From the NCBI GenBank assembly GCA_014529385.2, contig CM043950.1, forward strand, positions 151,158,945 through 151,222,944: a DNA stretch of 64,000 bases, read 5' to 3'. The position numbers and the translations under genes were made by a program. Origin of the DNA: Adiantum capillus-veneris. Its lineage: Eukaryota > Streptophyta > Polypodiopsida > Polypodiales > Pteridaceae. Of the stretch, positions 45,720-57,834 are shown one piece after another (position 1 is the first letter of the stretch; every line of letters begins with the position of its first letter). Under the pieces are notes generated by a model that was not told the origin of the DNA, did no database searches, and saw only the letters and a program-made list of their open reading frames with translations.

Positions 45720-45970
45720 AATTAGTAAGTTCTCAAAAATTAGTGAAATTAGCAAGGGGTTAGTGTGAAATTAGAGTGTATAAACACACAATTGGCAAGA
45801 TACAATGACACATTAAGGAATTATGAACACAATGCTTCATGAACACACATTCAAAATCCACAAAAACATAAACACACAAGTGAAATTAGTAGTGAAATTA
45901 GTGAGGGAACGCATTTGATTATGCCACAATTACACTAGCGTAGGCCATCGTTCCGGACAGCGGTGCCAAA
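45720..45970 (-). other. Leader and primer-site region of a minus-strand LTR-A-family element
   Basis: Next to the LTR end, reading minus: TTTGGCACCGCTGTCCGGAA, resembling the TTGGCGCCGTTGCCGGGGA-type primer site of Tat/Athila-like Ty3 elements but with several changes. The rest is A/T-rich and non-coding. Suggestive rather than proven. Confidence 0.45.
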
Positions 45971-46895
45971 TGTTGGGGGTCCCATCGTTGCAATAGCTCC
46001 AATGAACAACAAAATTGTCAATACGGAGGGATGAGCTACCCGGATAGGGCATGGAAACATTCACACGGTTAATGAGCTAATCGTGGCAATACAAATGGTT
46101 AACTCTATGAGGTGAGCTTCTCAGCCTATGGAGGAGCTAAGCTGCAATGAAGGGCAATCTCCATATCCACTTCTCTTTACCTCTAATCAACCCAATCACA
46201 CATACTACGATTGCAAGACACACACAACACTAATCCTATCATGCAACACACTAATCGCAAGCACGCACACATAGATCTATCGAGCACCACACTCCAATTA
46301 AACCTACATGCACACACAAGAAAAAGAGGACAATCACACAAGATTAGAGCAGGATTAACCACTAATTAGTTAAGATCTAGCTAATCTAAGCATCATAGGC
46401 AATCATAAGAAGCATCAGAGAGGCATAGTGAAAGAGAATGAATCATTGTATAATGTTAATCAAGTCTCATGAGCAAGGAGAATCTCAAGGACTCCATAGC
46501 CACACACCTCAAGAGCTCTCACCAAAGAGTGCTCTCAACAAATGAGCTTGAGAACCCTAATTTGTTTTACACACTATCTTATATACCTAGGGTAAAAATA
46601 TGCAATTTCCGGGGGCCCAAAAGCCTTTAGGGCTCCACCACTTACTGAATCTGCAACCTAGGCACAATAACTGACCTATTCTTTACAGTTTAGAGCTCCC
46701 ATTGAGCCCATAACACATTAGAAATATTAAAATGGCTTGAAATAAATCGGGAATTTACAATACGTGACCAGTTTGAAAAAACGTGGAAAATGTGTAACTC
46801 CAGTCTTTACTCCTTCTTCACTTTGATCTTCGATGTGTATTGGTACTTCTTCGATCTTTAGCAACTTCTGGTAACTAAGGTTGACTCAGTTAACA
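45971..46895 (-). repeat. LTR of the LTR-A family ('LTR-B'), minus strand, 925 bp
   Basis: In sense it runs TGTTAACTGAGTC (46895) to GACCCCCAACA (45971). Colinear with 49013-49930 in reverse orientation, and with 11459-12235 plus 24060-24205. Confidence 0.88.
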
Positions 46896-49012
46896 AGCAT
46901 CTATGATGGCTTGGGTCTTGAAATCATAGAAGCTCATAACATAGGAGACCGATGGGATAGACAATATTACGGCAAGGATAATGCTATCTACAGCTTAGCT
47001 TGGGGAATAATTTGTCATGTTTCAAGGAGATACATAGGAAACTATGTAGAAGGTTTACAGATGCCAAACATCAACAGTGCTACCCAAAGCGTAACTTCAC
47101 AATCTCAAAAGGTGAGACTAGATCAAACCCAAATATTTTTTAACTCTTACAATGAAGCAGGCTATAGTGATCACCCTAGGAAGGGGGGAGCTATACATCC
47201 ATCAAGCTCGGCTTATGTACCAGGAAATGCTACCCCAGTTAGAAGCCCTAAAGCATCAAATCAACAAACCACTTCAAGGCAGAAACCATTGAAAGATCAT
47301 ATGGTTGTTGGAAGTTTCTAATTGACCCAGATTCCATCAAACTTTGTAGATAAATGCCTCTATGAAGATCATCAAGGACAGAAGTTTCAACTGATCTCCA
47401 CAAATCAAACTAAAAAATTGACAAAGTCCATAGATTCATACAGTTACATGTGAACAAGCTCACATATGCATATCAAGATGCACATGGTAACGAATATCAG
47501 CAAGATCATGATCTTGTACAAACCCCTATGGATGGTAAGACTGAAGTGAAAGACTATCTAAAGATGATTAAGAGCCTCAAGCTACCAAAACATGTACAGA
47601 AAAGTCAAAGTCAATGGGAGAAAAAGTCCAGAAAGCTACACAAAGGTCACCACCAAAATCTCCTCCGAAGAGATAGATTTTTCCAAAAAGTACAGTGGGT
47701 CTATTAAGATCAAGAGCTACTTAGATGCAAGTAGACAATGATCAACAATTGCAAAAAAGTGCAATATTATAGACAATGGAGTCAACATCAACAGAAGCAC
47801 GTGAAGGACAATCCAACCAACGATGCAAATTCAAAGATGATAAAACAGGTAAGGCAAAAGAAAACTTCAATGCCAACTTGGTCCTTCACTAATCCTCTTT
47901 TTGAGGATTCAAGCTTACTTTTACCTGAAGAGATGTTTTTAGTAAGCACAAGAATGTAAAAATCCAAGTTGCCAGGGTGCAAAAAACTCTCTTTGGCATA
48001 ATCAGAGCCGGGTTGCTGAGCCACAAAATGAGCAAAGCATTAGTGCGGAATCTTCAAGTCATATTAAACTATATATGTGCTAAGAGTCATAGTTATTAGG
48101 CTTATGCTCAAGTTGGAAGAGTTGAGCATATCTAAGTCATGTTGCTTATGCTAGATGAGATGAGCATAAGATTCAAACTCTATTAACTTACAAATGGTGG
48201 AGTGTCGTAGGTCATGCACAATGCATAGTAGGATGAGAGCACATATCCTTGACACCCACGCACAATGCATAGTAGGATGAGAGCACATATCCTCAACACT
48301 CATGCACAGTGCATAGTAGGATGAGAGCACATATCCTCGACAAAGAAAACCATTCTTAAAGGGTTTCCAGCTTGCAAAACCATGTCATATGCTTTTATAG
48401 ATACACCATCTTTCAGAGGAACCCCTCAAAATGTTTCTTGAGAATCATATTGTTTTCCATGCATTTTTGCGTATGCATAAATAGGATGTTCCACCATTGG
48501 ACATATACATTAGACACTCTTTTTTGCTTCCACCTATGCAGCTTGAGTGGACTACAGCAGGCAAACCAATGTTATATCATGCTACCTTTTTAATTCCATA
48601 TCTATCAGCAAATAATCCCTTGTGTACTTTATATATATTTCCCATGCTAATAAGTACTCCAATAATGCGCGTATCCCAAAGGGACTTTTTTCCCACTAGG
48701 TTTTTTCCCTTTGGTCATTGAGGTATTAGCCCTAAATTTAGAACCTCATCATTCTACTTCACTTGTACACACTTTTCATAAATAAATAGAAGCCTCCTCA
48801 CTATTCTATTACAACAGACAAATGCAACATCATCTCTCACAACAGACATATTTCGACCAATGAAGACGTTGCAACAAATTGAACCTCATCAACAAATCCA
48901 ATGTCAAATAAAGACGATCAAACCATCAACAACCAATCAAAAACCTTCCACAGCCTCCACGGACGCTTTTCAACACTGCCCAAGGACGGGCACTAAAATC
49001 GAAAGAAGGGAA
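46896..49012 (+). other. Unassigned 2.1 kb segment between inverted LTR-B and LTR-C
   Basis: The open frame running to 47321 has no ATG near its start (it opens with TTG in LTR-B) and reads GLGLEIIEAHNIGDRWDRQY, then a Ser/Pro/Gln-rich tail; no family recognised. Shorter frames at 47450-47707 and 47738-47959 are Lys/Gln-rich without a domain. The last 12 bases, GAAAGAAGGGAA (49001-49012), are a plausible polypurine tract for LTR-C, so this may be the 3' internal part of that element. Confidence 0.4.
48216..48345 (+). repeat. 44-bp tandem repeat, three copies
   Basis: GCACAATGCATAGTAGGATG begins at 48216, 48260 and 48304 (the third with one change), each followed by AGAGCACATATCCT. Confidence 0.92.
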
Positions 49013-49930
49013 TGTAAAATGAGTCAATGTCAGTTAACAGGAGCTGCTCAAGACCGAAGACATACGAATGTACATCAAAGATGAAAGTGGAGAAGCAGTA
49101 AAGACTGGAGTTACACATTTTCCACATTTTCCCAGAATGGTCATGTTTTGTAAATTATTGATTTATTTCAAGCCATTGTAATATTTTAATGTGTTACGGG
49201 CTCAACGGGAGTTCCAAGCTGTAAGAATAGGTCAATTACTGTGCCTAGGTTGCAGATTTAGTAAGTGGTGGAGTCCTAAAGGCCTTGGGTGCCTGGATAT
49301 TGCATATTTTTACCCTAGGTATATAAGGTAGTGTGTAAAATAAAATAGGGTTCTCAAGCTCATTTGTTGAGAGCACTCTTTGGTGAGAGCTCTTAAGGTG
49401 TGTGGCTATGGAGTCCTTGAGCTTCTCCTTGCTCATGAGACTCGATTAACACTAATCAATGATTCATTGTCTTTCACTATGCCTCTCTCATGCTTCTTAT
49501 GATTGCCTATGATGCTTAGATTAGCTAGATCTTAACTAATTAGTGGTTAATCCCTCTCTAATATTGTGTGATTGCCCTGTTTTTCTTGTGTGTGCATGTA
49601 GCTTTGATTGGAGTGTGGTGCTCAATAGATCTATGTGTGTGTGCTTGCGATTAGTATGTTGTATGATAGGATTAGTGTTGTGTGTGTCTTGCAATCATAG
49701 TGTGATTGGGTTAATTAGAGGTTAAGAGAAGTGGATGTGGAGATTGCCCTTTATTGTGTCTTAGATCCTCCATAGTCCGAGAAGCTCATCTTGTAGAGTT
49801 AACCATTTGTGTTTCCATAATTAGCTCACTAACCGTGTGAGTGTTTCCATGCCCTAGCCGGGTAGCTCATCTCTTCGTATTAACAATTATGTTGGTCATC
49901 GGAGCTATTGCAACAATGGGACCCCTAACA
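49013..49930 (+). repeat. LTR-A-family LTR ('LTR-C'), 918 bp
   Basis: TGTAAAATGAGTC to GGGACCCCTAACA, preceded by a purine tract. TATATAAGG at 49320-49328 is a TATA-like promoter element at the same place as in LTR-A. The next base starts a minus-strand truncated gag, the same junction as at 24205/24206. It carries the intact AAGCTCATCTTGTAG sequence that element E interrupts in LTR-A. Confidence 0.9.
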
Positions 49931-50713
49931 CGGTCCTTGCCGTTGCCATAAAGGCTAGTGCACTATTGACAAGTAGATTTCTGGAGGTGCATAACTACAT
50001 GCTGTAGCTTGGAGGACGCTGTGAAGCCCGCGTCTCCAAAGGCCGCATCAAATTGTTGGATGAAGGCCAATAATTTGTCTGTGGCACCAAAGGTGCCATC
50101 ATAGGTGAGAAAAGAGATACTCTTTTGTCTCCCTTTGAATTTCTTAAGCTTTTGGGACCTTCGCCATACAAGGTAGGTTTTGCAATGTCCTCTCCTCTTG
50201 TATTATCTAGGAGAATAACTATTGTTTTGATCGGAAGAGGAGGAAGATGAAGAAGAACGAGAAGAGGGTCACCTCTTTCTTGCATTTTTTCTTCCTTTGT
50301 TTCCTCTCTTCCCTTTTGGAGTGACAAGGAGAAGAACTATGGATTGATCGTTTCCTCTTGGGAGGAGTTGGCAATAGTCTAGACCGCCGTCTTCATGCAA
50401 CCACATCTTTAGAGGAACTTAGGGATTCGTTTCTTTCTCGTTCTTTGGATTCCTCTCCACTTATGGGAGAGAGTCTTCTTTTGGGAGTCTCATCAAGAGA
50501 CCTCCTAAACTCTCTCTCCTCTTGGGGAGGAAGGAAAATCCCATAAGCACAAAGTTGTCGGGTAACTTCGGCTTACAAAGTAGGGTTGCCCATAGCTTGA
50601 TGCAACCTAGTAATAAGATAATTGATAAACCTGGGGGCATCATCATTAGCACCTTCATGTGAAAAATCAAAGTTATCGATGTTCATTCTACTCTCTTGGT
50701 TATTGTCAGCCAT
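49931..50713 (-). pseudogene. gag: Truncated chromovirus gag, second copy
   Basis: Paralogue of 24206-24987, about 90% similar by eye, from ATG 50713-50711 (MADNNQESRMNIDNFDFSHE) through the Arg/Ser-rich region to the same truncation point. Frame changes in the Ser-rich part inactivate it. Confidence 0.88.
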
Positions 50714-50790
50714 GCTAATTTTACTTATGTGTTTTCTTAGTGTATTCTTTGGCATTTCAAAACCTTAGTTGCCACTCTAAGTGTCTACAC

Positions 50791-50948
50791 TGTTGGAGCT
50801 ATATATGGCTCACTCTATTGAACTTGGTCTCACCTATATTGTATCTTGTCCTCAATATGAATCAGTCTCTAGGAGCGTATATGGTGTGTCTCTTGTCTCG
50901 TCTCTCTCTCTCTCTCTTTCTCTCTACATCTCAACATGGTATCAGAGC
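50791..50948 (+). repeat. 5' LTR (146 bp) and primer site of element G
   Basis: TGTTGGAGC to CATCTCAACA, then TGGTATCAGAGC. The 3' part of the LTR is CT-rich. Length and ends resemble those of element F LTRs. Confidence 0.93.
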
Positions 50949-51699
50949 GGTAACGATCACGCGCCGATTCAATTCATGGTGACAACAGTATGTGTATGCG
51001 ATTCGTATGTAAGATTCAAAATTGTTACAAATTTTATTTTTGAGTGTTGATTCTTGTTAAATGTGGTTGTTTTGTGTTAAGAAGAATATGATTAGTGTTT
51101 TATGTGGCGTTTATTTCTAATCAATCTAATCGTCGATTACGTTTTCTTGTTAATGACAACCTGAACTTCATCTCAATTTTTCTTACTGTTCTGCTCAAAA
51201 TTTGGAGAAACGGGAAAAGCGCCATGGAGTGTAATGGCACTTTTCATCCAAAACTTGTTCGTCTCCTCGAGCTCTTCGATTTGAGTTCTAGGTTTGCGTC
51301 AATCGGAGTTTGCAGCAGAAAGTTATGCTGTTTTTACTACAATTGAGCTTGACGCAGCTTTCTTCGTCCTACTTCTTCATGAAGCGTCCGCGATCGTTTT
51401 TCTTATTTTGGCATTAACTTTTTCGAGAAGATTTAGATTTTTGCTCGTCGTATTGTGTCCGTCAATCTTGCGTCTCACGCCACTCTATTTTGAGGACTCG
51501 TTTATTATTAACGTCTCTTTTACCCTACTTTTTTTTGGGTGACGTCTCTCACATCTTTGGACGTTCCTTGAGCATTCTTCTTACGTTTATCGTTGACAGA
51601 ACACAGTACTCATATCTCTCTCATTCTCAATTGCGGCCTTCACCATATATGGTGTGCAGATTCTGCGATCTTATCTTATACGTCTTCTCGCAACAAGAT
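50949..51699 (+). other. Element G leader
   Basis: About 750 bases before the gag ATG at 51700. No supported gene; open frames here are short and domain-free. Confidence 0.65.
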
Positions 51700-53931
51700 A
51701 TGGCTATGAATATTCTCGTCAATGGCTTTCCTTCTGGCCAGCGTTCTGTTCCTCCTTTCCAAGGTCAAGGATTTCTAGGCTGGAAAGCAAATATGTTGTT
51801 AATTCTTGAAGGCGATGAACTCTCCGATGTTGTTCTAGGAAATCGTGTTTGTCCGCCTCAGCCTGTTGATACGGATAATGATAACGTGCGTATCACTGAA
51901 GGACCTATATTTGAAGATTGGAATGTTGTCTATATGGATTGGCAATGACGTGATAAAGCAGCTCGTCGGTATATTATTTCTGCTCTTACTGATTCCCTTT
52001 TGCTTGATATGTATGAACTGAATACTTCCCACGACGTATGGAAGTACCTTATTGCAAACTTTCAGAAGAAATCTGTTACAGAAATACTTTATTTGAGAGG
52101 GTTGCTTAACAAGTTACAATATGAAGTTGGTACTGCCATGATGGGACATATTGAATCTTTCAAATCTATTATTAATCAAGTTGCTGCTACCGGTGATCCT
52201 GTTCCACAAAAGCAACTGATTACACTTCTCCTTGATACGGTGAAGGACTCTTCTTATGATAACATTGTTACTATTCTCTCTAATAAAGATGGTCTTGATT
52301 TCGACCAAGCTTGCATGTCTTTAATTGAATACTCTCAACGTCAAGAACGTCGAAATGCTAGTCACGATACAGCTATGATTTCACAAGAGGAGACTGAGTC
52401 ACAACAGATGAAACGTGCTTTTTATGCTCGAAGGCGTCCATTTCAACGAGGAAACCGCAGAGGTGGCCGTCGTGGTAATATTTTCTCTCGTCTCAAATTT
52501 CCTAATAAGCAATGTTCTTACTGCAACAGAAATGGCCATACTAAAGATGATTGCTGGGCACATCAATATGATGAACACAATATTACCACAAAACAACCAC
52601 GTTTATCTAGAGACTCTTCTTCTTCTTCTTGTGAATATTGTGGACGATCTGATCATCCCACTCATATGTGCTATAAGCGTCGATTCGACACAGATCGGAA
52701 TAGAGCATACGCTACTGAACATCAAAACAACATTGTACCAGAAACAAGTTGCGTCCTATGTTCAGTTGCTCCAGACAGAATACTTCATGTACGTGATGGA
52801 TCACTTTTTATTGTCGATTCTGGTGCTACAGGAAATATGACATATCAGTCTAAGTGGCTCCATAACTATCATCCACTACCAGTTCAACGTGTTGTTTATC
52901 TTGTTGATGATACTACTTGTCAAGTAAAGGGTATTGGAGACTTATATCTTGGTACCTTATCTTCTTCCACTCGAATTTTGCGAGGAGTATTACATATACT
53001 AGATCTTCAACGTAATCTTCCTTCAGTTGCTAGACTTGTTGATCTTGGTCTGTTTGTTGGATTTGATCATACCAAATGCCGAATTGAGAAAGATGGACAG
53101 ACTATAGCCACTGCTCCTCGAAACGGTAATTTGTTTGAACTCTCTCTCAACGATGCTGTAGCAAATATTGTCACTACTCCAGGTGATCATGATTGCAAAG
53201 TATGGCATCACTGTTTTGTTCATGCTGATTTCTCAAAACTCCTTGATCTTCAACGTCGTGATCTTGTTCATGGCATGGATCTTAAAGCCCATCCCCATAT
53301 GGGAATTTGTGAATTTTGTGCTCTTGGGAAACACAATCGTAAACCCTTTCCTCTTTCAAATACAACTCATTCTCATGACATATTGGATCTTGTTCATACT
53401 GATATATGTGGACCTCTACCTTCTTCGAGATCACAATATCGCTACTTCATTACTTTCATTGATGATTTCTCAAGGTATACGACTGTATTTCTACTTAGAC
53501 AAAAATCTGAAGCCTTATCTGTTTTCAAACAGTTCCACAAGGCTGCGGAACTTCAAACTTGTCGTCGCCTTAAGAAGCTTTGTAGTGACAATGGAGGCGA
53601 ATATGTTTCTCGAGAGTTTGTGAGTTACTGTGCTGACAATGGAATTCATCATAACCACACTATGCCATATTCGCCTCAACAGACTGGTATTGCTGAACGA
53701 AAGAATCGCACTATTCTCAATGCTGTAAGATGTATGCTGATTCATTCTGGTTCATCTCGTGTTTTCTGGGCTGAAGCTACTTTGACAGCAGCATTTATTC
53801 AGAATCATCTTCCTACTACTGCACCCTCTGGTAAGATACCCATCACAGCATGGACAGGTGACATTCCTTCTGGATCTCATTTTCGAACCTTTAGATGTAT
53901 TGCTTATATTCATGTTCCCAAAGAAACATGA
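51700..53931 (+). pseudogene. Element G gag, protease and integrase
   Basis: ATG at about 51700 (MAMNILVNGFPSGQRS). TGA at 51946-51948, then the same frame stays open to 53931. Gag domain (YLIANFQKKSVTEILYLRGL) and two CX2CX4HX4C knuckles (CSYCNRNGHTKDDC, CEYCGRSDHPTHMC). Protease FIVDSGATGNM. Integrase zinc finger VWHHCFVHADF and CEFCALGKH, then the core LVHTDICGPLP, LCSDNGGEYV and the Glu in SPQQTGIAERKNRTI. The frame ends at TGA 53929-53931 and continues directly afterwards (KLDAPGLKVIFIGYSDTSKG). Confidence 0.93.
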
Positions 53932-55785
53932 ACAAAGCTTGATGCTCCTGGTCTTAAAGTTATTTTTATTGGATATTCTGACACTTCCAAAGGCTACAAA
54001 TTCTATGACCCTTCCTCCAAGAAAGTAATTGTGAATCGTGATGCTACTTTTAACGAACAGCTTATGGGAGGCTCATGGTCCATGGATGATTTGAATGATA
54101 CTAAATCATTGCTTCAGGCTTTTCCATTTCTTTCAGAAGATGAAACTCTTCCTATAGAGCAACTTCCCTCTTCACAACAATCCATTCCAAATGTTTCCAA
54201 TGATGATATTGATATTTTTGTTGATCTGCCTATTGATTTTGAACATGGCTCATGTCATGTTTATGATGAAGATATTGCTGATAATGCTTTTTCTACTTCT
54301 AAGATCCCGTTGCTTATGATGAAGCTATCTCTTCACCACAAAAGGATCAATGGAAAGAGGCTATGGAAGCAGAGTACGATTCTCTTATCTCTAAAGGTAC
54401 ATGGATACTAACTGAATTACCTTCTGGTCGTACAACTATTAAATGTAAGTGGGTGTATAAGACAAAAGTAAAAGCAGATGGATCTTTTGACAAGTGCAAG
54501 GCGCGTTTAGTTGCAAAAGGTTAATCCCAAGTAGCTGGTGTTGATTATCAAGAGACTTTTTCACCAGTTGTTCGTATTACAAGTGTTCGAGTTTTGTTGG
54601 CATTTGCTGTTCAATTTGATTTATAGGCTCATCAAATGGATGTGCGAACTGCTTTTCTTAATGGTGACTTGGAAGAGGAAATTTATATGGAACAACCAAA
54701 AGGGTTTGTTATTCCAGGTAAAGAAGACCTTGTTGCTCAACTCCATAAGGAACTATATGGTCTCAAACAAGCTTCACGAGCCTGGCATACAAAATTTGAT
54801 CTTTTTCTCACCTCTAAAGGATTCATCTCTTGCTCGTCAGACCCCAACTTATACATAAAACGCCAAGGTAGCCGTTTTGTGATTCTTGCTCTTTATGTGG
54901 ATGATACCATCCTTGTTTCCAATGATTTGGGATTTCTTCAGTAAGTGAAAAAGTTATTATCTTCTGCATTCGATATGGTGGATCTTGGAGAGATTCACTC
55001 TTGTCTTGGCATTCAAATCCAACGGAACCGTACAAAAGGTATTTTATTCCTTCGACAGTCAAAGTTTATTGCAGATACTATTCAAAAATTTGGTATGGAA
55101 TCTGCACATTCAGCCAATACACCTTGTCTTGCGAGCTCTACGAAGAATACTTCTGACAATGGCAGTCAACTTGTCACAAATCAACCTTATGCTAACTTGA
55201 TTGGATGTCTTCAGTTTTTTGGCATGAACACTTGTCCTGATATTCTGTTTGCTGTTAATTATCCTTGACAACATCTTGCATGTCCTTCTCTTAAGCATTG
55301 GTCTGCTGCAAAGCGTGTATTGAAATACTTGAAAGGCACTACAGATTTTGGTTTAGTCTATCGACGACAACTCACATCGGATTCTATGCAATCTCTTTCT
55401 CTTTTGGGTTACACAGATGCAGACTGGGCAAGCTCACATTTATCTATGCGATCTACTAGTGGAAATTGCAGCTCGTGAGTTGATTTGACTTCGACAAATG
55501 CTGGTTGATATTGGTCACTCTCCTCTTTCTAGGACACCCTTGCGATGTGACAACCAAAGTGCTATTAGTCTTGCAAAAGACTATGTTCAACATAATAAGT
55601 CAAAGCACATTGCTATCCATTATCATTATGTCAGGTATGAAGTACGCAAAGGAACCATTATGGTTGAACACTGTACAAGTGACCAGATGATTGCAGACAT
55701 TTTGACCAAAGGCGTCAATGAGTCACGTTTCATCCTCTTGCGCTCAGAGCTTGGAGTTGCTTCGGCCTCACTCTTTCTAGATTAG
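53932..55785 (+). pseudogene. Element G RT and RNase H
   Basis: After the integrase tail (to about 54300) the frame changes. RT: KWVYKTKVKADGSFDKCKAR, then TAA, DYQETFSPVVRITSVRVLLA, TAG, MDVRTAFLNGDLEEEIYMEQ, YGLKQASRAWHTKFD and the catalytic ALYVDDTILVSND. TAA follows near 54942 and TGA near 55267. RNase H begins GYTDADWASSHLSMRSTSG; then a deletion near 55465 joins it to the C-terminal part (AARELI, RCDNQSAISLAKDYVQHNKS), removing the usual STEAEY-type Glu segment. It ends at TAG 55783-55785. Confidence 0.92.
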
Positions 55786-56032
55786 CTTCTTTGCTATTGT
55801 AATAGCTTTGTACATATGACATTGTAATCTTTTAGGTACCATGCACTATGCACACTCCACATTTGCACCTTGTGATATCTAAGTCACTTGAATATTTGTA
55901 CATAGATGCACAATTCACTTTCACATCATCACCGTTGGTTCATATTTCACATTGTATAGGGGCTTGGGTTTTTCCCTTGAACTCCCCAAGGGTTTTTTCA
56001 TCCAAAGATAGAGACCTTTGTTTGAGTGGGGG
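55786..56032 (+). other. Element G 3' UTR and polypurine tract
   Basis: Its last ~70 bases, with CCAAGGGTTTTTTCATCC and TTTGAGTGGGGGT, match the corresponding region of element F (25991-26060, minus). Confidence 0.85.
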
Positions 56033-56175
56033 TTTTGGAGCTATATATGGCTCACTCTACTAAACTTGGTCTCACCTATATATTTGTATCTTGTCCTCAA
56101 TATGAATCAGTCTTTGGGAGCGTATATGGTGTGTCTCTTGTCTCGTCTCTCTCTCTTTCTCTCTACATCTCAACA
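56033..56175 (+). repeat. 3' LTR of element G (143 bp)
   Basis: Aligns with 50791-50936. The first dinucleotide is TT instead of TG; there are several base differences and a few indels. Ends CATCTCAACA before the TACAC duplication. Confidence 0.92.
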
Positions 56176-56180
56176 TACAC

Positions 56181-57833
56181 CCACAGATCAAATTGCTTAA
56201 TTATAGAGAGTAGTGGAGTGGGTTTAGCATAGCAAAAATGCCTAGGGATAGCTCCTTTCAGACTTCTTATGGCTCAATAATGGTAAAGTCGTGGGGAAGT
56301 CTAAAAAGACCCCATTTTTAAGACCAAATCTCCCGAGGTGTGCACCATTTCCCACATAGTGGGCTCAACAAAACGGATAATAGATCCCAGTCCTTACCCT
56401 AATAGAATTAACAACATCAACCATTAATAGGCTACTTAAGGACCTCTCTTCTTAACACTAGAATGGTAACCTAACAGGACATAAAAATGTTGTTTCAGGG
56501 TTTTGGGAAAATTTTCCAAAACCATAGTAGATCCACTCATTTTGAAAAATCATTTCATGAGCTTATAGTTCAATAACTACTACACATGGAAAAAATGAGA
56601 AACTTGTAATTTTTCTCATCCCTTGGTCACTACAAGCCTCCAAAGTTGATGGACCAATGCATTTTGCCCAAAATAGCAATTTCTTACGGTTGATTGCATA
56701 TAAATAAGAGTGGAGATTTTTGTAAGGCATGAGATAAAATGCCCCGTTAACTTCAATGGGTTGGTGACCAAAACATATGGTTGCTTTTACCTCACTAAAT
56801 TTTCTTTGGTAAAAAAAAATAGGTACAAAAAGGTTGCATTTTTACCATTCTGCGGACCTATCATCCAAGTTTCTATAGTCACGCTCAATACAGATACTAT
56901 ATACATGTTTTCTTAGTTCTTTTTGGGCCTCTGGATTCAAAAGGAGCCATGGAGCATGTCAAAAGGATAATGGATCTCTTACAATTGGAACCTTGGGGGC
57001 AATGATAAAGTGTTAATACAGCAAGCATGAAAAAATTGGGTTTAGCATTATGACCGCTAGAAACCCATAGAAACTACTCAATATCTAGCCAAGTTTGTAG
57101 TCTATGATTAGATATGGTTACTACCTTCAAAATACACACAAATGGCCTAAGAAACTACCAATATTGAGAAAGTTATACTTGCTACTCTAAAATGTATTGT
57201 ATTCTTCAGCAATCAAAAAACTCAACCATCATCATATACTATGCTATATAGCATATTAGGTCCCCCAAAACTCAAGGAAGATTAGCTTTATGTTATACAT
57301 TACACTTACACAATAAAAATTGAATTTGGATATCAAGAAAGCCACCAAAAAAATAATAAAAGTGCTAATTTTGGCCAAAAAACAGGATTATGCAATTCTT
57401 GTAAATTGGTCATAACTTTTAATTTTAACACTTAGCTCTCCCTACAAGCATCAAAACATGTTGAGAATTGTGAAGGCCTAACCTCTAGCCATCTAAACCT
57501 CACAAACATGAAGTTTAGAGTGGTATAGTTGCCAAAATTTGAAAAAAAAAGCTAAAAACAGGACCTGTTTTTTCACAGAGTTTAGGTTCAAAAATGTTGT
57601 GCAAGAGTAAGGTTAATGGTGAGATCGATACTCAAAAAAAAAATGCTAAGTTTTTTTCAGCTCATAAGGCAACTTTGTGGATATATAGCACCTAGAAATT
57701 CATTTTCATACTCTTCAAATAATTCAAGCAAAATGGTCACTTAACAGGACACAAAAGTGTCCAAGGACATAAAAGTGTCCTGTTAACATTCTAGTGTTAA
57801 GCAAGAAAAGGGAAACCAAATGCTTTGATACCA
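56181..57833 (-). other. Leader and primer site of the second truncated chromovirus, interrupted
   Basis: 56181-56455 and 57797-57833 match 25085-25400. The primer site at 57822-57833 reads (sense) TGGTATCAAAGC, one change from TGGTATCAGAGC. The TIR element at 56456-57796 lies between. Confidence 0.85.
56456..57796. mobile_element. TIR DNA element, copy 2 (1341 bp)
   Basis: CACTAGAATGGTAAC at the left; the right end has one mismatch (GTTAACATTCTAGTG). TTAA at 56452-56455 and 57797-57800. The homologous site without the element is CTCTTCTTAAGCAAG at about 25360-25375, which contains a single TTAA and confirms the insertion and its boundaries. The open frame 56710-56916 is not conserved as protein in copy 1. 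Non-coding. Confidence 0.92.
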
Positions 57834-57834
57834 A

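Larger units (their letters stand above)
50791..56175 (+). mobile_element. Ty1/copia element 'G' (5.4 kb) with TACAC duplication
   Basis: LTRs at 50791-50936 and 56033-56175, flanked by TACAC (50786-50790 and 56176-56180). The primer site TGGTATCAGAGC is at 50937-50948 and the polypurine tract GAGTGGGGGT at 56024-56032. The order gag, protease, integrase, RT, RNase H is diagnostic of Ty1/copia. It sits in the leader of the minus-strand truncated chromovirus; the uninterrupted counterpart is near 25080 (AGTATCTACAGCC). Confidence 0.95.

Noticed and set aside
45950-45970. Firm assignment of the LTR-A family to Athila or Tat
   Set aside because: The primer-site resemblance is imperfect and no protein-coding region of the family could be recognised.
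52415-52840. Overlapping plus-strand ORF inside element G gag
   Set aside because: Out-of-frame shadow of the gag-protease frame, with no conserved motif.
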